Below are positions 35,797 to 48,600 of a DNA stretch of 64,000 nt, piece after piece. The stretch is from Sphaerosporella brunnea (taxonomy: Eukaryota > Ascomycota > Pezizomycetes > Pezizales > Pyronemataceae), in contig VXIS01000015.1 of assembly GCA_008704415.1 (NCBI GenBank), forward strand, positions 229,566 through 293,565. Reading direction: 5' to 3'. The stretch's first letter is position 1. Each line of letters starts with the position of its first letter. A program made the position numbers and the translations under genes. The notes under the pieces are model-generated. The model worked only from the letters and a program-made list of their open reading frames with translations, searched no databases and was not told the DNA's origin.

Positions 35797-35868
35797 AAAA
35801 AAAAAAAAGCGTGATACAAAAAAAAGCGTGATACAAAAAAAAGCGTGATACAAAAAAAAGCGTGATAC
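35797..35868. repeat. 17-bp minisatellite, about four units
   Basis: Unit AAAAAAAAGCGTGATAC repeated head to tail. The first unit has a longer A run. Confidence 0.9.
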
Positions 35869-36389
35869 CTTATGATTCCCCTCCCCCGGGCAGCTCAAGA
35901 CTTCGCAAGCCAGTGATAGAATGAACCGTGGGCTTTCAACCTGTTTCTGCGCATGGCGATCTAAGGTCAGGAATTCCTCAGCAATTCAGATCTAGGTAGT
36001 AGGTAGCTCGGTCTTCACGTGAAAGGGTTCGACTTTGGCAGCGGTCATGATAAAAAAATACCAGGACCCTTCCTATTTTATAGCAGACAACAGCAGTTAA
36101 ACTAAACGAGCGCCAAAACCGAATACAGTACGCCAGCCAGCCAGAGAGATAGATAGCAAATAATCCCATACCCTCTCAAAAAATGCCAAATAAACTTCCG
36201 GCCATCACAAAGAAACATAGAAAGAAAAAAGAATGCTCCATCGGAAAAAAATATCGTACCAACCCCGCTGAAAAAAGTGATTATCCGTAAAAAAAAAAAA
36301 AAAAAAAAAAAAATTGAGGTTGCAGAATTTCATGTTCAACAAGACACAAAACCTGCTCTTCTGCTTTCCAGCCTGTGTTGGAGACGCCG

Positions 36390-37220
36390 CTATTTTCCGG
36401 TGAAGTGCTCTTTGGCATATTGCTCACAAGCCTGTTGTTTCGAGTTAGGAAGTTGAAGTCAATGAGTAAACAGTGAAACGTGGGTGACCAAAGCCCGTTA
36501 TCCATGGGGAGCGGGTAACGCAAGAAACTGTCCTACCTTCGCCGGTTTTCCGACCTTCTGTCCAATCACTTTCCATTTGTTCGCGTCGTATTCCCTAATA
36601 GCCGCAAGAAGGGCAGCACTCTTGCAGCTTTGTAAGCACGCGCCAACGCACATGAAGGGCAGGGAAGGCGGAAGGCAGCGTATAAGGCTGGGTAATAGCG
36701 CCAGTACGTACCTCGTCTTCACGAAACTCGGCATAATGCATATCCTGTCAACCGGCGTTAGCTCGATAGCATATGAAATGAACATGCAACTGAAAGAAGA
36801 GAAGAGATGACGTACTTTGTACCAGTGCTTCTTGACGCTCCCTTCAGTCCTCGTTGGAAAGGTCTTTGCTATCTCGCTCCACGAGCTTCCTGCATCCCGC
36901 ATCTGTTTGAGCCGTTGCTCCTCGGCAGCCGTCCACGGCGTGTTCGTTCGTGGACGTTTCGCCGGAGTGGCGGTTCCTCCGGCCGCTACAGAACCAGCAG
37001 GTGCGGTCCCACCCCCGCCGCCTCCACCTCCAGCGTTCTGCTTCCGCTTCTTTGACTGCGTTGTCGATGTCGTAGGGCTAAGAAGTTCGTCATCATCTAC
37101 TACCCCACCACCGAGGCTCAGCCCGCCCAGGTCCTTGTTCTTGTCACCAATACTGTCAGTAACACTGCCTGTTGCAGGAATGGGCTGCTCGATGGCGGGT
37201 TTGATGGGCCGTCTCGACAT
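36390..37220 (-). CDS. two-repeat SANT/Myb protein (Myb-B)
   Basis: Four exons (37220-36816, 36744-36712, 36620-36537, 36431-36390) with introns of 71, 91 and 105 nt give 187 residues. The start is the first ATG, at 37220; the frame above it opens only at TTG. A Gly-rich run and a basic KKRK...AKRPR region precede two SANT repeats: PWTAAEEQRLKQMRDAGSS...IAKTFPTRTEGSVKKHWYK, then DMHYAEFREDES...LAAIREYDANKWKVIGQKVGKPAKACEQYAKEHF. The small 33-nt exon encodes exactly DMHYAEFREDE, a segment strongly conserved in this fungal Myb family, which supports the splicing. The protein ends shortly after the second repeat. It shares its two-repeat architecture with Myb-A 10 kb away on the same strand. Confidence 0.9.
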
Positions 37221-40200
37221 GGAGCCAAAGGGAGTCTGCAGCAACGAGAAGAGGTCTTCGGGGAAATCGTTTTCGGCGAGATGGAGTTGTTCCGGTGACC
37301 TGGTGGGATGTACTATTTGTCGTTCTCTCGAATGAGGTTTAGACCGGGAGGTGGGGGTAGTGTATCGGCGGGGGAGGGGCCAGACTCACGACATGTAAAG
37401 AGTATTTTTTTTTGGGATGTTCGGGTGAACGAGAACTTCCCTGACAGTACTGTACTTGAACTTGACTTCTTGACTTGGACTCGGTGGTCTCTGGGTGGGG
37501 GGGGGGGGGGTGGAGGGATTTAGATCAGGTGTGTGAGGCGTGTGCGCGCGGCGAATGTGATCGGGAGAAACGATGATGCGAGCGGGCGAGAGAAACGTTT
37601 GTTATGGAGGGGGAAGACACAGGCGGCGGCTTTCTATTCTGCAGTGCCTGCTTTGCCTGCTTTGCCTGCTTTGCCTGCTTTGCCTGGTTTCTTGGCTGGT
37701 TTCTTTCCTGTTGAGGGGGGCTGGGCAGCTGGTTGGAAGGCGGTGGGGTTGCAGTGGAGGGGGGACTTGACACACTTGACACACTTTTTTTTCCGAGAAA
37801 TAGACTGGGCCAAAAGAGATGGGTATGAAGGCAAGAACGCGAGCGAGGTAGGCAAGTAAGTGATGTAGGTAAGAAGTAGATGGTATTCTTTCTGCGATTC
37901 GGGGGGGGGGGGGTGGTGGGGGTGTGGTTGGGGGGGGGGGGGGGGCGGCGGGAGACGATCAGTGACTGACTTCCGTGATCGCCGCAAGCAAGCAAGCAAT
38001 GTGCTGCATACAAACGCCTGTACCAACAGCAGTACATTCTGGTCACTATATAGGGGAGGAGGAGGCCGAGGGCTCCAGCCGGCCGGGCAGCAGGCAGGAA
38101 ACAACGCTTCGGGGAAAGTGGGTGGCGGGGGGGGGGGTGGTGGTGGTTCTGCTGGGCGTGGAAGCATTGGCTGCGAGAGATCTGGAGAGAGGGCAGAAGC
38201 TGTGCAACGGCTGGGCTGAGGGCCGGCGAGTTACGTTGAAAGTATACGCAGCAATATGGGACATGTACTTTGTGGGTGCGGGGTAGCTGGGTCGACATCG
38301 ACACGGGGATTACGAGATGGGCGTTGGGTGTTGGCTGGAGAGCATGTTGAGTATAAACGTACATGTTCATTCTACTTTTGCTTTTGAGCAGCGCTCGTAG
38401 CTTGAGGAGCAGAAGCACGCGGAAGTGCTGGTGGTGGTGGTGATGAAGCCGCGGTGGTGCGAGACGAGGTGGAGGTGGTGTGGTGCATGCTGCGGTGCGG
38501 TGCGTTCGGACTGCATCGTAAGGACTCATGGGAATTTTGTTTAATCCCACCCCCCCCCCCCCCACCCCATTTTACAAACAACCGCGCCTGCAGCTGCACC
38601 GCAATGACCACATAGAAACTTTGTCCATCCATTGGCGGGGCCGATGAGAAAATGAAATTCTCCCTCGTCACGCGCCGTCGCCAGTATGCTCTGTTTCCTT
38701 CGCCCCCCCCCCCCCCCCAAAATCTGTTTGATGTCGGCCGCTACTTCTCCACCGAAGAAAGCCTCCAAACGCCTTTGGTGCACTTTCCAGTGACATCCGC
38801 AAGGTATATACTTGGTGTAACATGAAAAGAGGCGAGCAAAAGCAATTACAAAAGCGAAAAAAAAAAAAAAAAAGTCAAAAAAAAAAAGCCAAAAAAACAA
38901 GCGACATCATTGTCGTCATAGTCAGCCAGAGAGAGGTATCTACAGATCGAGGATTCCAAAGTGGCCTATGGGCTTTCCCGATCCCAGACAAAATACCATG
39001 TACCTCTCCACAACATGCGTCCCTTTGCTTCGGGGGGCGGAGCAGAGTACGTACTCGTACCCTTCCATACCTGTCCGATGATGGAAACTTTCGCCACCAA
39101 ACTCCGGCGGCGTTCTCTGGTTGATCCCAAGCGACTTGCTCCGTGCTACACAGCTCAGCTCATCGCAGCGCGACGTCGTCCTCATCAACAAGCAAGTAGG
39201 CAGTGAACGTCGACGTTCTGGGCGAAGCATTTACATACTTCAAATAAAAGAGAGATGCTTCAGCCCGCGGAACTTTTGCCCGACCACCCGTCGAAGCCGA
39301 AGAAAGTCACTTCTCCCGCCTGTCGCTGGCAGGCGACCAGTGATCCCACATATGTTATCTGCAATGTGTCTTAGAGCTGCTATCTATGTATTGGTGGGGG
39401 AGGGACCTACCACTACCACTCTACCACTCACTCACCTGCATGCCCTGTTTAGGAATGTTTCCAGTCGAACAGCGGTTGGCTGGCCCGGGGGGGGGAGAAA
39501 AAGCTGAAACAGAAGCATAGATAGAGATGAATTTTTTATCCCGGCGCGTTTGGTTTCAATCAGTCGATTGGTTTGACAAACAAAGCGGTGGTAGAGTAGC
39601 GAGGCAGGTGGGCAGGCATGATCAGCAGCGAACCCGGGCATGCAAGACGTGAGACCTGCATTGGTCTAGCCCGATTTGGTGGACGACGAGTGAGAAGTAA
39701 CAGGACCAACTGTGGCGTTGTATCTTCAGCCCGGTGGCTACTTCCTTCGAACGATATATTGTTTTTTCCAAGCGTGTGCTAGGTTGGTTTAAGCCGGAGC
39801 TGTCTCGATCTTTAGTTAGCACACATCACGAAATCTCACGCGACCTGGTCTCCAAATCTGTCAAGAAGCTAGCTAGGTACTTTCACTGGGTACACAGCAA
39901 ATTCCTATGAAAAGGGGATGTTTACAACATCGGAAGGTTCGTTATCTCAACTTTACCGACAACCGCCGTGCCAGTCCCACATATACAAAAAGCTCCCCCA
40001 GAGCCCAGAAGCCGGGGGGGGAACAGCATGAGCATGAGCCAGCGAGGTTTCGGATTGAGGCAACCGACAGCATGCTGTGCATAGCATAATTGAACTGTCT
40101 GGGGCAGCACAATAGAGTAGCTGCCTTGGTACATACATCGCTACCTACCTCGCGGCCATCCAATCGCCAGTATATATCGTATCCGCTGGATCCACCACAG

Positions 40201-42336
40201 CTCTTCCCAGAAATGCTATCCATATCCACCCGTTAATTGGCCGCACAACCCGGCCTCGCCTTGGGGCAAGGACTCATGATCATCATGCTGCAGAAGCTGG
40301 CTCAGTTCCTCGCGCAGGATTCGCTCGGAACGAGCCCAGCCGGTCAGCCTGCAAAACTTTGTTTTTGAGCAGCCAGGAAGGTGAGCAGGCGGAGCCTGTC
40401 GTCTCCGAGGTAGACATATCTACGTAATTCTGCTTTTTTTGAACCACCACCATCCAACCAACCAACCAACGAACCGTAGATAGGCAAGAGTCGGCTCCAA
40501 CGCAAAGCGAAACAAACACCCCGTCGGAGACCTGCTGCTGCTGCTGCTGCTGCTAACGCTGCAGCTAATGCTGTATACTGTATGCAACATGCAAAGCTTA
40601 CAGTTTCTGAAACTTCGTTGTTGAGACAAACTGCGAAAGCCATAGGTATCGTTGGCAGCACGAACCGGAATCGTATGAATGAGCGAGCTCGAGCTTGAGC
40701 TCCAAGGAGTTCGAAACCGCCACGAGCGAAACAAAGATCAAGGTCCCTACATACTGTATATGCATACCATCGAAGACGTCACCAGGACCCATTTCCGTCT
40801 CGAGCTTCAGGCGCAAACAAACGCCACACCTCGACGTCGACGTCAGTCACAGCACGGGCCACAAGTACCACCTAGAGTACCACCAGCTATGTGCTACCAG
40901 AGCAGCTGATGATCATCCGTCACCCGTCACCCGGCAGTTGCCTGGTGTACATAAGTACTCTAACTTACTCGGCCGCGTACTTACATGAGTACAGCAGCGC
41001 GCTGTGTGACGGGATTGGGGTTGCGTTTACCGAGAGGTTGTTAAGGTGCTCTGCTTTCGTGGTATGTATACCGGGCCTGCAGCCCCCCCCCCCCCCGGCG
41101 GAGCACAAGGTAGGTATTTTAAGCTGGAGTTGCTGACATCGAAACCGAGTGATGGGTTGTAGATGCAACGGACTCACAGCAGCTCCAGTCAGACTTATCA
41201 AGCAAGGGAGTTTCTGAGACCGGCAAACGTACCGCTTATTACTCTATCCTGTCGTTTGGGCATGCGCGCAGTCTCAGCTACAAATGACCACCATATCGAT
41301 ACACAAAAACACAACCTCTTCCGGATTCCGGTGCCAACCTCCGCAAACTTCACTCCGCATGTGCAGTTTTCCCCTGCCTTGTCATGTCAGCCATGCTCTA
41401 TGCCAAGGTTAAGGACCCGTGCTATCGTCAGCAATTGGTAATCTTCAGAATACCTCCGCCGGATGTGGTACAGATGACATGACATGAGTAAGCTCTGTCT
41501 GTTACATACGCCTATTATAAACGATGGGGCTCTGCAAACTGTATGTAGAGAGAAACGTTACGTCTTCCGGGCGGCTGTAATTCCCGGTCAACAATCACTA
41601 AAGAAAACACAAGCACCAGCTGCACACTACACTACACTCCACATCCTGTCTACATCATCACCCAAAAATCTCCCAGCCTGCAGCTGAAGCCGCATTCGCC
41701 AAAGACACTCCTAGATTCTACAAACACGACTCATCACTCGCCGCTTGAGCAGTTCGTAGTAGCAGTTGCAGACGCTTCAGCCAGACAGACATAACCAGAC
41801 CAATCTCCAACCCAGTGACAGTATTAACCCTCGGAACCACTTACTGGATATTAGCCAGCCAGTCATTGATCGATTGAGCCACCCAATGCGTCCAGCAAGC
41901 CGGAATTCCAGCCTTTCCCGACGTTGGCTACTTCTGTCTGCATCCGCAGTTGACCATGAGATAGCAGCAATAAGGGGGCGGACAGGATAAGGGTGGGGAC
42001 GAGTAGGGGGTCTGTCATGATCGCTCGCGACCGCATGCGGACAATAAACCTGATTACAAACAAAAAGTGATTTCCCATGCACCATCTGCGGTTTTCGAGG
42101 TTCGCCATCCACGGGCCCGAGGAAGAATGCCCCACATCACAACTAAAGGTATGCGGCACTATACCAGGCTTCCTGAGAAAAAAAAAAGGAGGGCAACATT
42201 TTCCGGCTCTTGGTAGGTATCGTCCAACAGGTTACCAGCTTCAACTCCTAAGCGTAGCTTCCTCGCCGCTCATTCATAAAGTTATGATCATCACTTCGCT
42301 CTGTGGCCCAAGTCAGTAAGTACTAAGTACCTACCT
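37221..42336. other. 5-kb intergenic region, no gene seen
   Basis: Contains a 9-bp tandem repeat (GCCTGCTTT) at 37645-37686 and G runs near 37498, 37902 and 37931. There are C runs near 38551 and 38704, a (CTG)n tract near 40531-40552 and an A run near 38858. Just upstream of Myb-B, the minus strand carries a two-codon upstream frame (ATG TCG TGA) at 37394-37386. Confidence 0.45.
37645..37686. repeat. 9-bp tandem repeat
   Basis: GCCTGCTTT repeated about four and a half times. Confidence 0.85.
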
Positions 42337-42940
42337 TAGCAGGGGACGGCCGTTTTTAAAAATAGTCTTTTTTTTTTTTTTTTTTTTTTTGTTTGGTCAT
42401 ATTGTATTCGGCCGATTGCAGAACGTCGTCGCGTCGTCCGGTCTTGTGCAAGTACGGCGCTGTAGGGGGGGCTTTACCCAACTTGAGCTGGAAGAAGCGC
42501 GCAGCTAGTGATTTCCTGGACTTGCGTCAGCCAAGGGCCGGACGACTCCCTTTTTGCCCGGCAAGTTGCGTAGAGCAAGCCATGATGCCGAAAAAGTTCA
42601 GCATCATATGATGTCACTCGCAGAACACGCGATGTCACTCGAGTTTGCTCCCAACTTTGGTTTGTGTCTAACCATTATATAACCATTACATAAGGATTAT
42701 TTGATGAGCAAGGTTTTTTTTTTGAAAAAAAAACATGGTTTTTGAGTAAACACTAGTTTCTGATCCATCATGGTGTTGCCACCGGGTATCCTTTTTTGTG
42801 GCGATCGTTTTTCTAGAAAACCCATTACATCACCATTTCTTCTACCTGAGCATGATATAACAGTCATGTAAGCTTTGCTGTCTGGAAAAGGGTCACATAA
42901 TAGTCATATAACGATTTTGAAAAACGGCCGTCCCCTGCTA
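42337..42940. mobile_element. 604-bp non-autonomous inverted-repeat transposon, TA borders
   Basis: Ends read TAGCAGGGGACGGCCGTTTT on the left and the exact inverse on the right, with similarity continuing a few bases into A-rich sequence. TA at both borders fits a Tc1/mariner (pogo-like) target duplication. The interior has a T run of about 22 at 42368-42390 and no transposase frame. Confidence 0.75.
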
Positions 42941-43380
42941 AAGTAGGTATGTACTTACTTAAGTAGTTTCCGTCCAAGTGTGAGCGGAAGCACTTGCCCT
43001 TGGCCACTCACGAGTATAATTACATTACAACCAGCACCTTGCAGTACTTCAGGCCCTCCTGGGAGCGGTTACTTTTTGTCTTCGGGGGAGCCTTGCGGAG
43101 ACCATGACCGCCACAAAAAGCCAAAAACAACTCTCTGCCCCCCGGCCTGCCGTGCCATAAAGCACGAAATGATACTGAACCCGCGATGAGGCTTTACGCT
43201 GTTTTGGTACTACGATCTGTGCGGTACTCGCAATTATGTCTGCTCCTCTTGACTTGAGTCCCACGGGCCGAAATCTTGGGAGAGGACAATCAATGAAAAT
43301 CACTCGAACGCGTCAACGGCTTGACAAAAGCCCCAAGAGAAATAAATCATTATCAATGGAAAAAAAGATAACCCATTATC
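42941..43380. other. intergenic, presumed 3' region of the DUF3292 gene
   Basis: No gene or repeat that I can support. Confidence 0.4.
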
Positions 43381-45643
43381 TTACCAGCTCTCCCATTTTT
43401 GTCCACCCATAGCAATGAGCCGATTGAAAAGCTCATCCCTCAGCTGCACCGCAGTAAACAACCATTCCGTTCCATCCGCATCCACAATCTGGATGCCATC
43501 GATAACGTTTCTCTCCAGACTCCACCCAACGACAAGCTTACTCTTCCACCCCAGTCCTCCAACCTTTTTCAACTCCCGAATCTCGGGCAGCGCAATAACA
43601 AACTCCGGCGTCTCTTCCTTCACGTATCTAGTATAGCCAAACGAAACGCAAGGAGAAGCGGCGGCGGCCACAATGTGGAGCACCCCAGTCTTCCCGTGAA
43701 AGCGGCACGGAAATTCGGTGGGACCCGCAGCAGGCGGCTCGTTCTTGGAGGATACTACTCCGAGCCGGTTTTGTGCGGCCTTTGAACCCATCTTGGCGCG
43801 CGGCGGATCGATGGAAAGAGCAGTGTTGACGCTAGTACGAGTTGTAGTCTTGAAGAAGGAGATGAGCTTCTTCGCTTTTGTGCTCTTCTTTGGCTTTTGC
43901 TCTTCGCCTTCAGAGCCGGTAGCTGGGGGCGTGTGGATGTCGGGATGTATTGCATCTTCCACTTCCGATTTGGAAGCTTCAAGCGAAAGCTCCTCTTGGT
44001 CGAGGGGCTTCGGGGCGTTTTCCGGACGGGCGGATACATGTTCGGGGGGCGGAGGTGGTAGTGGCGCTTTGGAGGCTTCACCGATACGCAGCAAGGTGAG
44101 AGTGAGTTGAGCATTGGTTGGGGCGCCTTTGAGGAGGGTGCTGTATCATCATTAGTGTTTGATTGATTCGAACTGGGTGGGTTTGAACGGAACCCATACT
44201 TCCTTATATCCAGGAATGCCGACCAGTTCGGGATATTTGCGTCCAACCAAGCCAGTCCGCGCTGGAATAAGGGATCTGCAAAGAAACCGAACCCGATGAA
44301 GAATGTGGTGCCTTTGATAGCCGTGTAGGCATCAATCAACAGGGAAAGCAGCAAAACGGGGGTGAGCACACCCGCAAGCGTGAGCCTCACCTTGTTCTTG
44401 GGGAACGGTGACGTGGGGGAAAGTGCATTTGTAAGCCGTTCCCATATATCTGCAACATCCCCCACGGTGCGCATGAATGGCCTTGCCTTCTCCCACATAG
44501 CTTCTTCGACTGGCTTCTTCGCCTTATCGTGGGTGCTGGAGGTGTCATTCCCGCTTGTAGCGTTCTTCGCCTCCGCAGCCTTCATTGCAAAAGCCGTTGG
44601 GTCTGGGGCAGAATCCTCGGTCTTCGAATTATTTTCTTGGGTTTCGTTCTCCGGGTGCTTCCCCGCAGCTGAACTCAAAGCAATGGTAGCAAATGAGGAG
44701 ACAAAGTTTTGAGCCTCCTGTTCGACGGCTTCGCCATGGTGTTTTTCGGGCGCACCAGTCAAAGAACCGTGAGAGCCGAGAACACCGGCAGTGGGTTTTT
44801 TGATTCTCCCAGTTTTAGCATCGACAAGAGCGAGAGGCGCAGGTGGAAACAGGAAAGTTCGTGATGGAGGATAGACAATCAACATGATGAGTGTTGTAAT
44901 AAGCAAAGGAACCAGCATGTCGAGTGCCCATGCAACAAAATAAATCTGTTTCGAGAGTTATTACAAGTGCCCTCAACTCAAAGAAAGCAACTAACCACAC
45001 AAAAGGTTGCAGTCCGCTTTGTCTCCGCCCAGGACCTCAAACGCGCAATGTGCTTAGCGAATGCAGCCATTCCTACAATCACAGTCATGTACAGCCTCTC
45101 AACGTTGCTCCTCAGCTTATCCGGACTGAAGGCGTCTTCTGACGCCGTGTTCAAATCCAATCCTCCAGGCGGGGCATGATCCATTGCCTTGACGTGGTAC
45201 ATCTGTTTGTTGAAGCGTCGGACCAGCATCCATAGTTCCTCGTTCGAAAGACCCCCAATGAGTGGGGCGGGGATTTTCTCTGGCCGTTCATTCCACCCAA
45301 GATCTTTCACCTCAGCCTCGGTGTTGTGTTGGCCATGGAGCTGTACAATTCCCTTCTCACCTTGTTCGGATGTTGCAAGGGCATGTGACTCCGTGGGCGC
45401 CGAAATCCCACCGGGAACTGGACCAGATGACTGCTGTACTGGAGCAGACTGTGCATCCGCCGAGTCAAACAGAGAGTCATTGGTGGCTTTGTTGAGCTCG
45501 ACAGTTCCGGTGGTTGTCTCGTGTTTGACCGGAATCGGGGTGACGATAGGCATGGAACTGGTCCCTGTCGAGTGCTCGGGAGTGAGCGTAGCTGTGGTGT
45601 TTTCGGCCTTTTCAATCAGGCTGGGGTAGTCCGATGTCGGCAT
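43381..45643 (-). CDS. DUF3292-type fungal membrane protein
   Basis: Three exons (45643-44996, 44945-44200, 44140-43381) with introns of 50 and 59 nt give 717 residues. The sequence matches what I know of the uncharacterised Pezizomycotina family DUF3292: LVRRFNKQMYHVKA, GGLDLN, FSPDKLRSNVERLYMTVIVG, AKHIARLRSWAETKRTA, YPPSRTFLFPPAPLALVD and AGVLGSHGSLTGAPE. Two hydrophobic regions, about residues 217-240 (just after the first splice) and 402-440, are likely membrane segments or hairpins. The C-terminal ~110 residues (FPCRFHGKTGVLHI...WSLERNVIDGIQI) have a GRAM/PH-like strand pattern, which would suit lipid binding; that is inference. The middle is acidic and low-complexity, with a KPKKSTKAKK basic patch. 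The function is unknown. Confidence 0.88.
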
Positions 45644-48600
45644 GTTGAGAACGCCCGCAGTAGTACGGATACTGGTGGTGGTGCGATATTCATCCGTGAA
45701 GAGCGAAAAAGACGGGAGCGAAGAGGTTTTTGAAGTTGTTCCCCAAAGCTTGCATCCTCATGACGTTTAGAGAGCAGCTGGTTATCTGGCTTGATCGACC
45801 GTTTTCTTGACGGTGTTTGAGGGTAAATTTCTTGGTTTGATGTCTGTGTTCACAAGCCACCCACGAAACAAACGACGTCATCCATCCCTTTCGATGTCTT
45901 AGTCAGCCCGGAAGAGTGATACTGGAGCGACGTTGAGGATGGTACATCACCGGTAAAAACCTGACCTGCACTTTATCTCTTTACCCAAAATATATTATGC
46001 CATCGGAGCGCTGTAAGAACGGAAAAATATGTCACTATCAAGTTAAAACCAGGTATAATTTTGGTACTAATGGAAGAAAAGGCGACCCGGACCCACGCCA
46101 CCGGGTCAGTGCAAGTTGACGGGGGGGAGGTATAGGTAAAGGGTGGATGGAGGAGGGTCATGAGGATCACTCCTCGAACTGCATTTTGGATTGATATGTC
46201 ACTCGATAGGCGTCTTCACTGTCATTATATGTGCCTCAAGTGATCTTTGTCATTCGGGCATTTGTTCTCCCACCTCTGTCACCGCACCGGCGTTCCATGG
46301 CATTTTGGTGTCGCTTGGGCCGCGTACCTTCCAAGATATGGGCCACCGCAAAGCAGTGTACCACCCCCAACGTTCGCCACAGCACATGGTGAGCCAGATT
46401 AATATATCCGGAATTCTAAAAATTAAACACTATGTAAATGTTCTTCTCATAAGCTATAACCAACCGCTTGATGAACTACAAGGTGATAAACATTAATCTG
46501 GCACATAGAGATCTGGATGCATATATATGTAAAGTTCCTCCTTTAGAACGGGACAATTGTAAACTCATCGAGTGCGATTCTGTGAATCCATACGCAAACC
46601 CAAATTTAATACGTTTTCACAATAATGATCCTGTTTCCTGTATCTTCCTCTTAATAGGCCTTGCTGGCCTAGTAGAACTAGCTTTTATTGCCCGAATGAT
46701 ATAGCGGAATAGTAGTATTTGATGCCATCTCCAATTGCAAAACAAAACGCCGTCTGCCGCCGCTACATGCACAGCGAATGACCCAGTATAGTTTCCAGCA
46801 CGAGTCAAAAACAACTACCATTCTATGCTATCGTCAGGATATAAAAAGTCTACGCTGCTAGCTATTAGTCCATGTAACTCCACATCTACTATGTAACCTT
46901 AACATCACAAACTCAGAGTCCAGGAGAGTGCAATTCCATGATTTATGTGCACCTACCCTACCCAACTCACGCAAGCCTCTGTATCCAAACAGCCGGGTGG
47001 GTTGCATGCACGCATGCATGCATTCATGCAAGCATCTGAGCTCCGACATGATCTTTCAAAGCGGACCATGCATAAGATATTGAGCTATTGAGCTAAAAGG
47101 GAAGCTAAGCTAGGTACATAGCTAGCATTCTCACGTGCCGCGGGAGCCACGCTGGATTGCATATGCTGGAATGACAGCCCCTCCCCGGGGATGGAGGCCG
47201 CCGGTTAACGTTGCTTCTTTACATTGTAAACTATAGCACGGGGTGGCTGGTAACGCTCGAGCGGTTAATTGGGAGGGAGGAGAGATTTGTGGATGTGCAG
47301 TTGCGGTCGCGGTCGCCGCAGGTCATGATCTTGAGCATTTGAGAATGAACCAAGTGTTTCATTGGATATATGTTTCTTTTTGCAGAAATTTCAGGCCAAT
47401 ATATGGAGAGAACTTGATATATGAAAAGAAATGCTGTGGAGTGGCTGTGTGACGCTTTCAGGGTTCGAACCCTCCTCCTAGGGTCCTTCAGTCCAGTTCT
47501 AAACATCGATTCTCAAAGACAACATGTACTGTCGCTCAGCAAGGCTTCCTCCACCGCAAGTAACCGAAAACTGTCTTGTAGAAGAATTGTCAATGTTTCT
47601 AGTACCGGAGGTTGGGACTGCGAGAAGATTGTGAGCATCACGTGATCGATATCGTTATGATCGCGGGACGACCTGGATTTTGCTCCCCAATGCACAACGG
47701 CAGACGTATGTCTTCTCTCGGGTTGAGAAAGATACGCCGTCCCCCCGCCGTTGCACTAGGTATCCAACGGCAGCGAGGAATACAGTGACAGATATATCTT
47801 CGAGTTCTTGGTCATGGGTTGCCTCATGGATTGAGTCGGCGGCAATCTTCTGGAGGCACTTGCTATAGACTTGCTTAACCGTACCTAGGTAGGTGTGTAT
47901 TCAACGGTGATCAGCATATGCCCCAAAACATTATCTGGGGAAACATTGGAACTACTTACTGACCCCAGGCCACCAACTCTTCCTGGATCCCAAATTCATG
48001 GTCCTGCCATGGGCTCCTGGGCGTTTGCATACTCGGGGAGGCCATGTATTTTGCTGACAGCAAAGGTAGTAGCAAAGCCAGCTGGGGCCTTCATGGCCAC
48101 AGAAGGAGCGTGAGTGTCTGTGACCAGTCCCCAGAACGCTGTTTCCCACCCCGACCTCCCCGGATTTCGTCGATTGGAGGATGTATCCCATCGTAACTGG
48201 TAATACCTCCTGGAGAACGGCAATATTGCCTCGAAGCCTTGAGGCGTGCCACGTAGACTGGCATCATCGTATGTGTGTATGCATAACTTCCGGAGCAGCA
48301 GCAGCAGCTGTATGTATGACTGTAGGGTGTGTGTGTATAGCGAAGAGCGGTATTTTCGAATTGTCCCGCTGAGATGGCGGCCACGATGCTCATGGTGGAC
48401 GCCAGGGATCTGCAAGACATCATCATGCCTCGAAGCACCCGGCACTCGACGGGTTCTAGGAGGTCCACCGAGCCATGAAGCGGGGAGGTCTCAGACGGGT
48501 CATGCAAGGCCTAGGAAAGATAGATAGTATCCCGTAACGCAGCACGCACCACTGGGCAATCCGAGACCAGAGATTTCAAGTGGGCGGCGCGTCTTTTTGC

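Larger units (their letters stand above)
27579..36389. other. 8.8-kb gene desert between two Myb genes
   Basis: I could not support a protein gene here; the longer frames are low-complexity or start at non-ATG codons. Visible content: a (CCCAA)6 array at 30453-30482, a candidate terminal-inverted-repeat element at 31359-31661, a (CATC)n tract near 33265-33285, a (TA)n tract near 34477-34495, a (GT)n tract near 35203-35227, a 17-bp minisatellite at 35797-35868, and A or C runs of 12-29 bases (e.g. 31903, 32964, 34427, 36290). Confidence 0.5.

Noticed and set aside
27579..36389. CRISPR-like or phage-like repeats in the gene desert
   Set aside because: Repeats are simple microsatellites without spaced unique segments, and the genome is eukaryotic.
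47461..47472. GGGTTCGAACCC, resembling a tRNA B box
   Set aside because: It is a self-complementary word with no acceptor stem, A box or T-run terminator in proper spacing on either strand.
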